Positions 45,472 to 53,612 of a DNA stretch of 64,000 bases are shown here, piece after piece; positions within the stretch are counted from its first letter, which is position 1; each line of letters opens with the position of its first letter. The translations under genes and the position numbers were made by a program. The stretch is from Phaeobacter piscinae. Its GTDB lineage: Bacteria; Pseudomonadota; Alphaproteobacteria; Rhodobacterales; Rhodobacteraceae. The notes under the pieces are model-generated. The model saw only the letters and a program-made list of their open reading frames with translations. It was not told where the DNA came from and made no database searches. Where the stretch lies: assembly GCF_002407245.1 (NCBI RefSeq), contig NZ_CP010683.1, positions 38,010 to 102,009 of the forward strand. The letters are read 5' to 3'.

Positions 45472-45942
45472 CTAGAATTCAAAGGTCACATCGCCGTTGG
45501 GAAGAATTTTCCCGATTGCGTAAGTCAGGCGGCTCCTTTCTTCCTCTGCCTCGTCCTGCAACCCTTGCCATTGCTCATAGAGGTGCGTTTGACAGTCGGA
45601 TTTGCAGCTGACGGGCCGGTCCATGCTGTCGAAAATCTGGTACTTGGGCTGCGGAACCTCGGCAAGCGGAGTGCTGTTCGGCGTCCAAGGTTCTGGAGGC
45701 CAGACGCGACCGTTATAGCTGATGTGTGCGATGTGTTCGCCGCTGTCAGAAAAGACCTCGGCGCATCCAAATTGCGAATGTCCGAGGCCCGCCTTGTCCC
45801 GCGCCTCGATGTAGGCTCGCTGGCACTCGCCCAAGTTTTCCTTGCCGCGGATCCACTTGATGCCGGGCACGGCGACCTCGCGCCCGGCATGAATCTCGAA
45901 CCGCACCGCAAGGGTGCTTCCATTGCAGCTCTGCCCGCTCAT
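45472..45942 (-). CDS. Hypothetical protein, 156 residues
   Basis: No family recognised. It contains four or five Cys (SGQSCNG, CQRAYIEAR, FGCAEVF, SCKSDCQTH). Its ATG overlaps the preceding stop (ATGA), so the set is translationally coupled. Similar clusters of small genes occur in the leading regions of plasmids, but no specific role is visible. Confidence 0.6.
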   Translation of the reverse strand: MSGQSCNGSTLAVRFEIHAGREVAVPGIKWIRGKENLGECQRAYIEARDKAGLGHSQFGCAEVFSDSGEHIAHISYNGRVWPPEPWTPNSTPLAEVPQPKYQIFDSMDRPVSCKSDCQTHLYEQWQGLQDEAEEERSRLTYAIGKILPNGDVTFEF

Positions 45943-46127
45943 GCCGCCAGTTCCCCCGTCTTGATAAAACGCATAGGGTCTCTTTCAACGATCTGACACT
46001 GGCCCTCGGTATGGCCTTTGGAAATTGCCTTGGCCCGCATCCCTGCCAGATTGACCGGCAGAATAGCCGCGCCCTGTGAGAGCGCGACTGCGTAGGTGTA
46101 GAGGTGTGTTTCCCAATGGCGCTTCAT
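45939..46127 (-). CDS. Hypothetical protein, 62 residues
   Basis: Small protein overlapping both neighbours by ATGA. It contains GHTEGQCQIVERDPMRF and AGMRAKAISKG. No family recognised. Confidence 0.6.
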   Translation of the reverse strand: MKRHWETHLYTYAVALSQGAAILPVNLAGMRAKAISKGHTEGQCQIVERDPMRFIKTGELAA

Positions 46128-46354
46128 GCCGACACCTCAGCGCTGAACACTACGGTTTCGCCTTCGACCTTGTAAGGCACGGCCTTGGACAGCAGTTGCT
46201 CAATGGCGGCGGCCGGGACGTCGGCAAAGGTCGCACTGACGATCTGAAGCATCCGCTGCCGATTTTCCTCAAAGGAATAGGCGTTGATGGCCCACGCGAT
46301 AACGCCGGGGGTGTGAACTGCAGGGGAAGAACCAAGCTGGTAGGTGGTTGTCAT
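46124..46354 (-). CDS. Hypothetical protein, 76 residues, first gene of a small-gene operon
   Basis: Starts MTTTYQLGSSPAVHTPGVIA. No family recognised. A ribosome site (GGGAGCGC) precedes it. About 50-280 bases upstream lie the repeated hairpin elements described separately. Confidence 0.6.
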   Translation of the reverse strand: MTTTYQLGSSPAVHTPGVIAWAINAYSFEENRQRMLQIVSATFADVPAAAIEQLLSKAVPYKVEGETVVFSAEVSA

Positions 46355-46400
46355 TTGAGCGCTCCCTATATTTGGTGCAAGAAAATCAAGGCTGGATGCA

Positions 46401-46630
46401 GGACAGCCGCCGAAGGCGCCTGCCCCTGCATCCCTGCCTCGTGGCGAACAGCGGTTGGGGGCGAGACAAGCGCGCGAACCGCAGGACGGAGGAAAATTTG
46501 TCCCGCGAGGAATGGGCCAAAGGCCCAGGGGAAATTTTCCTTTGGGCGAGGAACTTGCGCGCTTGTCCGAGGGGGAAGGCAGCGTCTTCCCCCTAACCAG
46601 GGGGCGTTCGGCTTGTCCGAATCCCCCCTG
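46401..46630. ncRNA. Hairpin-rich repeat family R1, copy 1
   Basis: Similar in order of parts to 50277-50510 and 58803-59007. The plus strand shows a GCC-GAA-GGC hairpin (46409-46417), an 8-bp stem GGGGGAAG/CTTCCCCC (46571-46593), and a two-part stem CAGGGGG-cg-TTCGG, loop CTTGT, CCGAA-t-CCCCCTG (46598-46630). Stems are kept by compensatory changes between copies. Strand and function are unknown. It lies upstream of the minus-strand gene at 46354. Confidence 0.5.
46491..46540. repeat. Palindromic repeat R4, copy 1
   Basis: A 50-bp near-palindrome: outer arms GGAAAATTT/AAATTTTCC, inner arms TGGGCC/GGCCCA, with CCGCGAGGAA conserved between. A variant is at 47046-47097. Confidence 0.7.
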
Positions 46631-46653
46631 CCCTACCGGTGAGAATGTCTGGG

Positions 46654-46690
46654 CCGGGGTGAGCGGGCGCAGCCCGTCGATCCCCTGCCC
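46654..46690. repeat. Hairpin repeat R3, copy 1
   Basis: A GGGG/CCCC outer stem encloses GAGCGGGCGCAGCCCGTCGA, which forms CGGGC-GCA-GCCCG. The same core occurs at 54646-54666 with a different outer stem. Confidence 0.65.
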
Positions 46691-46792
46691 TGGCTAGATC
46701 AACTATGTGATCAGCGGTTTCGCTGATCTCTTGTTCCTGATGCCCGTCCTGTAGCAAACAATTGGGCGGCCGGAGCCGCCCAATTCTGGACT

Positions 46793-46981
46793 TCAGGAGC
46801 TGGCATCCTTCTTCGGGAAAGCAACCATGTCCACGTTCGGGAACATATCGTGTTTGACGGTGATCGCGGTGATGTTGCCCTTCTCGTCGGTGCTGACGAA
46901 GGCAACACCGCAGCGGTTCCAGTAAGTCTTGCCGTCTTTTTCGTTTGCCTTGACGTTAAGGTTCAGAGTTTGAGAAGGCAT
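46793..46981 (-). CDS. Small hypothetical protein, 62 residues
   Basis: Starts MPSQTLNLNVKANEKDGKTY; contains FVSTDEKGNITAITVKHDMF. Good ribosome site GAGGATC. No family recognised. A beta-rich single-domain protein by eye. It is flanked by the two R4 palindromes. Confidence 0.6.
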   Translation of the reverse strand: MPSQTLNLNVKANEKDGKTYWNRCGVAFVSTDEKGNITAITVKHDMFPNVDMVAFPKKDASS

Positions 46982-47045
46982 TTTGTGATCCTCGCTTTGA
47001 GTGTTTCGATGAACATGGAGGAAGCGGGCTCAAAGGGGATGTCAG

Positions 47046-47097
47046 CTGAAAATTTGATCCGCGAGGAATGGGCCTTAAGCCCAGGGGAAATTTTCAG
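47046..47097. repeat. Palindromic repeat R4, copy 2
   Basis: Outer arms CTGAAAATTT/AAATTTTCAG and inner GGGCCTTAAGCCC around the conserved CCGCGAGGAA. Compared with copy 1 the outer arm changed on both sides (GGA to CTGA, TCC to TCAG), keeping the pairing. Confidence 0.7.
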
Positions 47098-47420
47098 TTG
47101 AAGCAAAGCGATCATTCCCGGCTGCCCGCTTAGTGTTCATCTTTGAGAAACACAGATTGGCGAGGATCCTTATGGCTTTGGTCTGAAGTTGCGTCTCGGA
47201 GGCTGAAGGCAAGACTTGCTGGAACTGCGGTAGAATTATGAGAGTCCAGCGGCGGTGAATAGGGCAACATCACCGCGATCACCTTGAGCGCGCCTTTTTC
47301 AACCGTAACCTGGTTGCCTTCCAGACTTAGGGACAGCTGAAAACACGGTCAGGCAGGTAGCCGCAGGCCAATCATTAACAGGTAACACATAACAGAGAAC
47401 TGTTATTGGTATCCGTTCTC

Positions 47421-47625
47421 CAGGCTGCTTGCAGCCTGCGCAATGCGATCGTCACCCGAAGGGCCGATACAGCCGAGTGGAAACGACCATGGCGCAAAAC
47501 GCGTCAGCTGGCCCTTTGGGACAGATGAGGTGTTATTGCCCCAGGGAGTTCCACACGGTTGGATCGGTGGAGCGCCGCCTGCGGCGCGGAATAGAGCGCG
47601 GTCCCGCGTTCACGCGGGATGCGCC
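47421..47625. ncRNA. Structured repeat family R2, copy 1
   Basis: Related to 54735-54940. Stems on the plus strand: CAGGCTGC-TT-GCAGCCTG (47421-47438), CCC-GAA-GGG near 47455-47463, GCGCCGC-CT-GCGGCGC (47572-47587), and TCCCGCG-TTCA-CGCGGGA (47602-47619). The TTCA loop and the GAA loop are kept in both copies while the stems differ. Confidence 0.5.
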
Positions 47626-47671
47626 CCGAAACCAAGTCGATGCTAAACTAGTGCCAAATCCGGAAAGGCAG

Positions 47672-47790
47672 AACCCATACCCCATAACCCTTACCCCTCA
47701 ACTCCTAACTCCTAACTCCTAACTCTTAACTCCTAACTCTTAACTCCTAACTCTTAACTATTAACCATTAACTCTTAACTCTTACCTGTT
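47672..47790. repeat. Tandem heptamer array, probable parAB centromere
   Basis: Seventeen in-phase 7-bp units of the form AACYCYT. The first four are degenerate (AACCCAT, ACCCCAT, AACCCTT, ACCCCTC), then mainly AACTCCT and AACTCTT. It lies about 210 bases before parA. Short direct repeats upstream of a small ParA are typical centromeres of type Ib partition systems. Confidence 0.8.
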
Positions 47791-48003
47791 AATTGATCCT
47801 TTTCTTTAACTCAAACCCGGTCCACAATGTTGCAAAATATTATTTGTTTACAGCACGTTAAAGAGTGACCCTGCCCAATATCAGCGGTCTCATGTGACCA
47901 CCACGCTATAGTCTCAATGGCACACAGCAGACAACAACGCATAACAGTTTACACATAACTATTAACACCTTATAGGTGAACAAGGCAAAAAGAGGATCGA
48001 GCA

Positions 48004-48666
48004 GTGACCCAAGTAATCAGCGTTGTTCAAGAGAAAGGCGGGGCAGGGAAGTCTACCCTCCTCATAGCAATTGCATCACTAATGGTAGCGGATGGCGCCA
48101 AAGTGGCCGTCATCGACACAGACCCACAACATACCCTTTCGGATTGGGCCAAAAAAGAAAGCACCGACGTTGACTGGGCGGTTGAGGAAGACGACGAACG
48201 GCTAATTCCAACACTTCGCGCTCTCAAGAAGAGCGAGCCGGCTTACGATGCGATTTTCGTGGACACCGCCGGTTTCAAGTCGGCTATGGCTGTTTATGCG
48301 ATCAACGCATCCGGCCTGGTCTTGATCCCTTCGAAAGCCACTGAAACCGATGCCAAAGGTGCAATCAAGACATTTAGGCATGTGACCAGTGTGGCGGACT
48401 CGATGGATAAATACATTCCTGCCTATGTCGTCATGATGGACGTGGATCCGGCAACCAATATCACAGCGGCTACCTTGGAATCCCTGGATGACCTTAAGAT
48501 ACCCAGGCTAAAAGCCATGTGTGCGCACCGAACAGGCTTCAAGGAAATGATGAGCACAGGCCGAGGACCCGAGGGTTCAGCAAAGAGGTCGGCACAAACT
48601 GTGTTGGCTGAAATGCAGATGGGTGGTCTGATCGATTTCTACGGAGGCAAAGATGGCAAAGCTTAA
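48004..48666 (+). CDS. parA: ParA-type partition ATPase
   Basis: A 220-residue ParA/VirC1-like ATPase. It has the deviant Walker A KGGAGKST (residues 11-18), VIDTDPQ (switch I) and IFVDTAGF (Walker B). The short length without an N-terminal DNA-binding domain fits type Ib partition proteins. It starts with GTG at 48004 with GAGGATCGA upstream. Overlaps the next gene by 14 bases. Confidence 0.93.
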   Translation: MTQVISVVQEKGGAGKSTLLIAIASLMVADGAKVAVIDTDPQHTLSDWAKKESTDVDWAVEEDDERLIPTLRALKKSEPAYDAIFVDTAGFKSAMAVYAINASGLVLIPSKATETDAKGAIKTFRHVTSVADSMDKYIPAYVVMMDVDPATNITAATLESLDDLKIPRLKAMCAHRTGFKEMMSTGRGPEGSAKRSAQTVLAEMQMGGLIDFYGGKDGKA

Positions 48667-48958
48667 AGTTGACCTGGGCCTTGATGATACCCACGAGGAG
48701 AAACCTGACGCGGAGGCAGAAATTCTCCGCCAGCTTTCAGCTTCTTTGCCAAGCCCATCTAAAGCTAAGACCGGATCGCTAAAGACTGCCCCGCGCGTTC
48801 AGTTCGCATTTTCCAACGTCCCTAAGCCGATCAAACAGGCATTCATTGATGCAGCCGAGGCTAAGGGCATGGGTATGAAAGAGTTTTTGTACCACTGCTT
48901 GCGGGCAGGAGGCGTTGATATCCCTCCAATGGAAGAAATAGACGGTCGCCGCAGGTAA
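48653..48958 (+). CDS. Small partner of ParA, probable centromere-binding protein
   Basis: A 101-residue protein overlapping parA. The N-terminus is acidic and probably disordered. The C-terminus (RVQFAFSNVPKPIKQAFIDA, then GMGMKEFLYHCLRAGG) looks like a ribbon-helix-helix domain, which in type Ib systems binds centromere repeats and represses the operon. Direct evidence is limited to size, position and the RHH-like pattern. Confidence 0.75.
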   Translation: MAKLKVDLGLDDTHEEKPDAEAEILRQLSASLPSPSKAKTGSLKTAPRVQFAFSNVPKPIKQAFIDAAEAKGMGMKEFLYHCLRAGGVDIPPMEEIDGRRR

Positions 48959-49049
48959 TAAGACATAACACATAATAGGTAACTGTTATGAGGCACCTTT
49001 GCAGCCTTCTTTTCGCCGCGCAGCGGCTCAGGCGCCGAAGGCGCCAGTC

Positions 49050-49083
49050 CAGGAGGGCAGGGCCTTTAGGCCATTCCCTCCTG
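49050..49083. terminator. Bidirectional hairpin between convergent genes
   Basis: CAGGAGGG and CCCTCCTG (49050-49057, 49076-49083) enclose GGCC-TTTA-GGCC. A second stem GGCGCC-GAA-GGCGCC is at 49031-49045. They lie between the parA operon and the convergent methylase gene. There is no strong T-run. Confidence 0.5.
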
Positions 49084-49156
49084 TGACATCAGAAACGGCC
49101 CGCCTTTTCCTTCAGCCAACTGGCGGTAAAAAGGTAGCTGTTTCGGAAACTCACCC

Positions 49157-49966
49157 TCAAAAGAGGGTGAGCTGCTGACCGGAAATAGCTGGACTGTCGC
49201 CCAGAGTAGCAAGCCGGTTTTTCCGTTCGGCCTCGGCTTGTTGCTCTCGCTGGGCTGCTTCAGCTTCAGCTTGCTGTGCCTGTTCTTTCTGTTTGGCAAA
49301 CGGATCTCCATTTGCCGCGAAAAACACAGGCGCGGCGGCGGTGTAGGCGCTGGTGAATACCTCAAGCGAAAGGCTATTGCCGCAAATGATCTTACCAGCC
49401 AGGCCACGCGCGGCGCATTGGACATAGCACATATGGAAAGTCGGCCGGGACAGCTCCACAGCTTCTACCCAAACAGAAGTTTCCAGCTTATGACCCTTGC
49501 CTTCGATGACGTCCGCGATCGCCATAAGCATTCCACCTGCGCCTGCAGCTGGTTCCTGAACGGTGATAAATCCCTGTTCGGCAAGCTTTTCGTCCACATC
49601 GGTTAGCGCGATTTCCGCCATCATGCGCGACACTTCGTAGGGCGTAAAAAACTGGCCAAGTCTAGCGTCCAGAACTTCCAGCTCACCGGCGGCCATGCCC
49701 AGAAAATCGCAACCACCATTGCCGATTTCACCAAGGGCGATCCCTACAATTTCAGGCATTTTGCGCACATCGTCCTTGTCTCGGTAACGGGCAACAACGC
49801 TCATATATTGGGCTTCCAGGGCTTCGCGCTGATCAGGAAACGGACTGGATTTCTTAGCCAGCGCGCAATAGCTCATTTCGCAGAAGTCAGCGAAAACCTC
49901 TCTTCGGTGCTTGGAACGGTCTATATCGTTAAGAAGGCGCACAAATTCCTTTACCGCCGGGTTCAT
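49157..49966 (-). CDS. N6-adenine-type DNA methylase-like protein, no NPPY motif seen
   Basis: A 269-residue protein of the HsdM-like N6-methylase group. It has GQFFTPYEVSRMMAEIAL (target-recognition side) and the SAM motif VQEPAAGAGGMLMAIADV. After IICGNSLSLEVF, where the catalytic (D/N)PP(Y/F) should follow, it reads FFAANGDPFAKQ, so motif IV appears absent. It may bind SAM and DNA without methylating, or use a variant motif. The C-terminus is a Gln/Ala/Glu coiled coil. Overlaps the next upstream gene by ATGA. Confidence 0.8.
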   Translation of the reverse strand: MNPAVKEFVRLLNDIDRSKHRREVFADFCEMSYCALAKKSSPFPDQREALEAQYMSVVARYRDKDDVRKMPEIVGIALGEIGNGGCDFLGMAAGELEVLDARLGQFFTPYEVSRMMAEIALTDVDEKLAEQGFITVQEPAAGAGGMLMAIADVIEGKGHKLETSVWVEAVELSRPTFHMCYVQCAARGLAGKIICGNSLSLEVFTSAYTAAAPVFFAANGDPFAKQKEQAQQAEAEAAQREQQAEAERKNRLATLGDSPAISGQQLTLF

Positions 49967-50205
49967 TCCGCTGCCTCATTTGCGGCGGCCTGTTTAAGGT
50001 CTTTTTCCAGTTCGGCAGACGGTTCGATGATCGGAAATTCATAAGTTTTTACTTCTTGTCCGCAGTCTTCACAGACACAGCTGTCAAAGACTGCGGACAA
50101 TTCCCAATCTTGAATTTCATTGAACCATACTGCTGTTGCATCGGCCTTTATGTTTTGGCCTCCGCATTTTCCGCAGTGAACAGAGACCGGGGCTTTACAC
50201 GGCAT
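49963..50205 (-). CDS. Small zinc-ribbon protein
   Basis: An 80-residue protein with two CxxC pairs (HCGKCGGQNI and SCVCEDCGQE), a zinc-ribbon pattern. It is translationally coupled to the methylase-like gene by ATGA. Function unknown. Confidence 0.7.
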   Translation of the reverse strand: MPCKAPVSVHCGKCGGQNIKADATAVWFNEIQDWELSAVFDSCVCEDCGQEVKTYEFPIIEPSAELEKDLKQAAANEAAE

Positions 50206-50276
50206 TTTGCACTTTCCTGTGTGGCGGTCCCGTTTCGATCTGGATGCCGAATACTAGGGACAGGGGTTGCGGGAAG

Positions 50277-50510
50277 GACCGCGAAGCGGCCCTCTCCTGC
50301 AAACCCTGCTCCCGGCCGAGGGCAGGAGAGGGACCCGTCAAGCAGAGTGCCGGGCCGGAAGGGGAGGGGGATCACCCATCCTCGCAGCGCGGCGGAGCCG
50401 TGACCGAGGTTGGGGAAACCCCTTCCGGTCCGAATAGCGCTCTGCTTGACGGGGGAACCGGCGGTTCCCGGATCTCCCTGGGGCGTTCGGCTCTGCCGAA
50501 TCCCACAGGG
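50277..50510. ncRNA. Hairpin-rich repeat family R1, copy 2
   Basis: Parts in the same order as the copies at 46401 and 58803: CCGC-GAA-GCGG (50279-50289), GGGAACC-GGC-GGTTCCC (50453-50469), and CCCTG-GGG-cg-TTCGG, loop CTCTG, CCGAA-t-CCC-a-CAGGG (50476-50510). It lies upstream of the minus-strand gene at 50205. Confidence 0.5.
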
Positions 50511-50712
50511 CACTATTGGGAAAGTGCCATGCCGCTACCGCGGCATGACCGCCGCTCATGTGATCGCCGTGCAAGCACGGGGATCTCCGCAAGAAAAAAT
50601 GACCCCACCACAAGGGCGGGGCCAGTTGGTTCCTTCACCACAAAGGAAAATGATAACCAAATACGCGAACCCTGAACCTGGTCGCGCCCTGGGAAGAACT
50701 TTTGAACCAGCT

Positions 50713-50976
50713 TCAGAACAACGCCAGTTGTTCCGGCTGAGGGCGAATTCCAACACGTCCGCGGGGATCAATCATCCAGCCGCCGCCATCACGCTCAATG
50801 GAAGCATCCGGTCCATGTTGATCAATAAACACCCTGTCGGCCTCGGCCTTCCTGCTGGTGTGAAAATCGCTGGCCATATGGCCACTCGGTCGGCGGCACC
50901 AGTTTCCCGGCGCGCGGCCACAGTCGGGGCATCTAACCGTAAGAACTGGGTGCTTGTGTGCTGTGAAATCAGGCAT
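50713..50976 (-). CDS. Small zinc-finger protein, 87 residues
   Basis: Starts MPDFTAHKHPVLTVRCPDCG and continues APGNWCRRPSGHMASDFHTS. The Cys/His set (CPDCG, NWC, SGHMASDFH) matches a small zinc-binding family seen in phages and plasmids. The ATG at 50976 has GGAGGAGGG before it and overlaps the end of the previous gene. A longer frame upstream is rejected because it overlaps that gene. Confidence 0.7.
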   Translation of the reverse strand: MPDFTAHKHPVLTVRCPDCGRAPGNWCRRPSGHMASDFHTSRKAEADRVFIDQHGPDASIERDGGGWMIDPRGRVGIRPQPEQLALF

Positions 50977-51604
50977 GAATTCCCTCCTCCAATTCTCCGA
51001 GGCGCAGAAACAACTCTGAAGCCCGCACACGGTCCCGCATGGCTTCAGCCCGGTCTTTGTTCTTGGATGCCGCAGCTTGCAGATGATGATAGGCGGCATG
51101 GCGTTCGGCCAGAGGGTAAGCGTCCGGGTTCTCGGCAATGCTACGCGCCTGCAGGATCGTCACGAACAGGTCTGATGATGCGAACAGATTGGCTACCCGC
51201 GCTCCTGAAGCATCCGTGCGCGACAGAGGGAAGGGCGGTCGCTTCAGGTCAATTCTGCCACGGCTATAGCTGTGCAGAGTGCTCAGCAGATAGGACGGAT
51301 CAGCAGGGTAGGGGGCGCAATTCCATGCCCTCCGAACGGCCCGGCGCTCACTGTCAGGCAGGGCGTCAATCATCCGGCGGGCTTTTCGCCACTCTCCAGC
51401 CCTTTCATTGCGTGCCCGAGCTTCCTGTTCTGCCCATCGCTGTGCACGTTCATACATCACCTGGTCTTCCGTTGGCTGTTCTTCAGCAATCTGGTTTGCG
51501 AAGAGAGGCAGGGATTCCCGCTCAAAACGCTGCTTTCGACGCAGAGCAGCCCGTTTTCTCGATGTGTCCGTAAACTCGTGGCGGGGCAAAGGCTTGAAAC
51601 GCAT
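50969..51604 (-). CDS. Hypothetical plasmid-backbone protein, 211 residues
   Basis: Starts MRFKPLPRHEFTDTSRKRAA with GGAGATTGGACAG before the ATG at 51604. Basic, helical, no membrane segment; contains DALPDSERRAVRRAWNCAPY. I recognise no family. It follows the large ParB-domain gene by 53 bases and is probably in its operon. Confidence 0.6.
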   Translation of the reverse strand: MRFKPLPRHEFTDTSRKRAALRRKQRFERESLPLFANQIAEEQPTEDQVMYERAQRWAEQEARARNERAGEWRKARRMIDALPDSERRAVRRAWNCAPYPADPSYLLSTLHSYSRGRIDLKRPPFPLSRTDASGARVANLFASSDLFVTILQARSIAENPDAYPLAERHAAYHHLQAAASKNKDRAEAMRDRVRASELFLRLGELEEGIHA

Positions 51605-51657
51605 CTGTCCAATCTCCAGCGGTGGGGCAGGGCGCTTCTGCGCCCCGCCGGTGTTGG

Positions 51658-53538
51658 TCAATCTTCGAAACAGGCAGGCACCCAAGCATCAACGCATTTC
51701 TTCTGATCTGCGGTGATGCCAGTTTTTTCCTGATAGTCTGCATCATTAAACAGTTTGTGCAGTTGCTCAGCCTTCTTCCCCTTCTTGAGGTTTTTGAACG
51801 CCGCGAGGGCTTCACTGTCATCCGGCAATCTAAGCACAGTCTGCAGAATACCCGTCAGCTGGTTGCTGTTCAGCCGCTTGAAGCAATTGGTCTGTGAGGG
51901 CGTCCAGACTTCACGAACGGATGCGCCCACGTCCTTCATGATCACGTCCATCAGCGGCTTTTTCTGGGTTAGAAACCGGCGGGCAAGGAAGGCTGTGATT
52001 TCACCATTGCGCAGTTTCTTCCCTGCTTCGCGGAAAGCTGCAAAAGCCTCGACCTGCCCTTTGGAAGCCATTTCCCGCAATTCAGCCAGCATCTGTTCAG
52101 CGGCTTCATCACGTTCACCTCCAAGGCGCGGATCAAGGACAAAGTTGTCCGAGATTTCCGGCGTATTTGGCTGTGCCCAACCATGACCCAGACCCAGAAT
52201 ATCGCGGCTACCGGATGCCGGAGACACATGGAACCCAAACAGATCAAGCAGATATTCGGGCTTCCGCAGAAGTGCCGTTTGTGTCGCCGCCAGCCGGATC
52301 GCCACCATGTCGGACACGAATTTTGCGGAAAAGGCAGGTTTCTCCTTTTTGGGTGCAGCGCTCGCGGCAGAGGGTTTCAGAACACCGGCTTCGATAGCCG
52401 ACTGTTGGTCTTCCGGCTTCACATAAGCAGTTTCGACTGTCAGCACACCCTCACGGTTCACATACACAAAAACGCCAGCATGTGCCTTCTGTTCCTCCGT
52501 GAACTGGCCGTTGAGGATGTCCTGCAACCCGTCTAGTTCGGCTTCCGCTTCCTCACTCAACTCGTCTTCACGGTAGAGAGCTTTCAGCTCGTCATAACGT
52601 GCGTCTTGTTCTTCGGACAGTTCGCCTGGGACTTTCCTGATGCGCTCGTATTTGGAAAACTCCCCGCTCCAAGTCTCGACATAGGAACCCAAAACTGGTG
52701 TCGCCCAATGCCATCCTCCGGTTTCTTTGATTACCTCTGCGGCTTCGGCAAGGGCAGTCTCGAAACACTGGTTCAGGATTTCGGGGCTGTCGAATAGGTC
52801 TTCTTCGGTAAACAGGTCGCCGCCGAGTTTCCCGCCTGCGGACACATATGTTTCCTTACCAACAAAAGATGCCCGGCGATCCGACGTTGTGACGCTCTCA
52901 GGTTTCAGGGCATCTTTCAGGCGATGGTCAGACCAATTTGCACCGCGCGCCTGTTCCAGCACTTCTAGGCTGCGCTGTTCGTCGTCGGAGATAGTGAAGC
53001 AAGCTGCCATGCTCAGGCTGATTTCCTGCGCGGCTAGCGCATCAAGAACCGGGTCCGGCAGATCGGCCAATGCAAGGCGGCGGTAGACGTGTTTTTCCGT
53101 TACGCCGAAGTTGGTGGCGATGGCGCTGACCTCTTTCCCCTCTGCGCGCATTTCACCAAAGGTGCGGATTTCCAATGCTGGGGGCAGGTTCTTGCGGACT
53201 ACGTTTTCCATCTTCGCCCAGTCGGCGGCGGTTTCCCGGTCGGGTGCCAGCATTACCAGCGGGCTTGCCAGTTCGGGGCGAACCTTTGCAAAATCCGGCT
53301 TGGTTTCAGCCAGATATTGCAAGGCGCGCAAGCGGGTGCCACCAGCAACAATTTCGGCACCATCCAAGTCCTCGGTGTAACCGGCAAGAGACTGGATCAT
53401 CCCCTTGGCCCAGAGGGTTCCTGCAAGGTCTTTGATGTCCTTTTCCGGCACGTCCTGACGTGGGTTCATGGGGGAGAGGATCAGTTTCTCCAGCGGAAAG
53501 CGGGCTTCTGTTGCTTTGATTTCCTGATGCTTCGACAT
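51658..53538 (-). CDS. Large ParB/Spo0J-domain protein
   Basis: A 626-residue protein with an N-terminal ParB nuclease-like domain (PLEKLILSPMNPRQDVPEKD, then EIVAGGTRLRALQYL) and a KorB-type helix-turn-helix (EVSAIATNFGVTEKHVYRRL). A long C-terminal part with no recognised domain follows. It is much longer than a partition ParB (about 300 residues). Proteins of this shape are common in alphaproteobacterial plasmids and may act as regulators or establishment factors; since parA has its own small partner, a role in partition is not certain. Confidence 0.8.
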   Translation of the reverse strand: MSKHQEIKATEARFPLEKLILSPMNPRQDVPEKDIKDLAGTLWAKGMIQSLAGYTEDLDGAEIVAGGTRLRALQYLAETKPDFAKVRPELASPLVMLAPDRETAADWAKMENVVRKNLPPALEIRTFGEMRAEGKEVSAIATNFGVTEKHVYRRLALADLPDPVLDALAAQEISLSMAACFTISDDEQRSLEVLEQARGANWSDHRLKDALKPESVTTSDRRASFVGKETYVSAGGKLGGDLFTEEDLFDSPEILNQCFETALAEAAEVIKETGGWHWATPVLGSYVETWSGEFSKYERIRKVPGELSEEQDARYDELKALYREDELSEEAEAELDGLQDILNGQFTEEQKAHAGVFVYVNREGVLTVETAYVKPEDQQSAIEAGVLKPSAASAAPKKEKPAFSAKFVSDMVAIRLAATQTALLRKPEYLLDLFGFHVSPASGSRDILGLGHGWAQPNTPEISDNFVLDPRLGGERDEAAEQMLAELREMASKGQVEAFAAFREAGKKLRNGEITAFLARRFLTQKKPLMDVIMKDVGASVREVWTPSQTNCFKRLNSNQLTGILQTVLRLPDDSEALAAFKNLKKGKKAEQLHKLFNDADYQEKTGITADQKKCVDAWVPACFED

Positions 53539-53612
53539 CTGGGCATTCCTTGTAACGTGGTGAATTTTTGTGTTATTGGTGCCCCAGCCCTTAAGGGCTG
53601 AGGCGAGGCCGC

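Larger units (their letters stand above)
47098..48003. other. Non-coding region upstream of parA
   Basis: About 900 bases without a gene. It contains repeat family R2 copy 1 (47421-47625), a dyad ATAACAG/CTGTTAT near 47390-47407, the heptamer array (47672-47790) and an AT-rich promoter region before the parA GTG. It probably works as the partition locus control region. Confidence 0.6.

Noticed and set aside
47672..47790. CRISPR or simple microsatellite
   Set aside because: Units are 7 bases with no spacers and sit upstream of parA, which fits a centromere.
50410..51573. 387-codon plus-strand open frame
   Set aside because: Covers repeat R1 and runs antisense to two genes with good ribosome sites.
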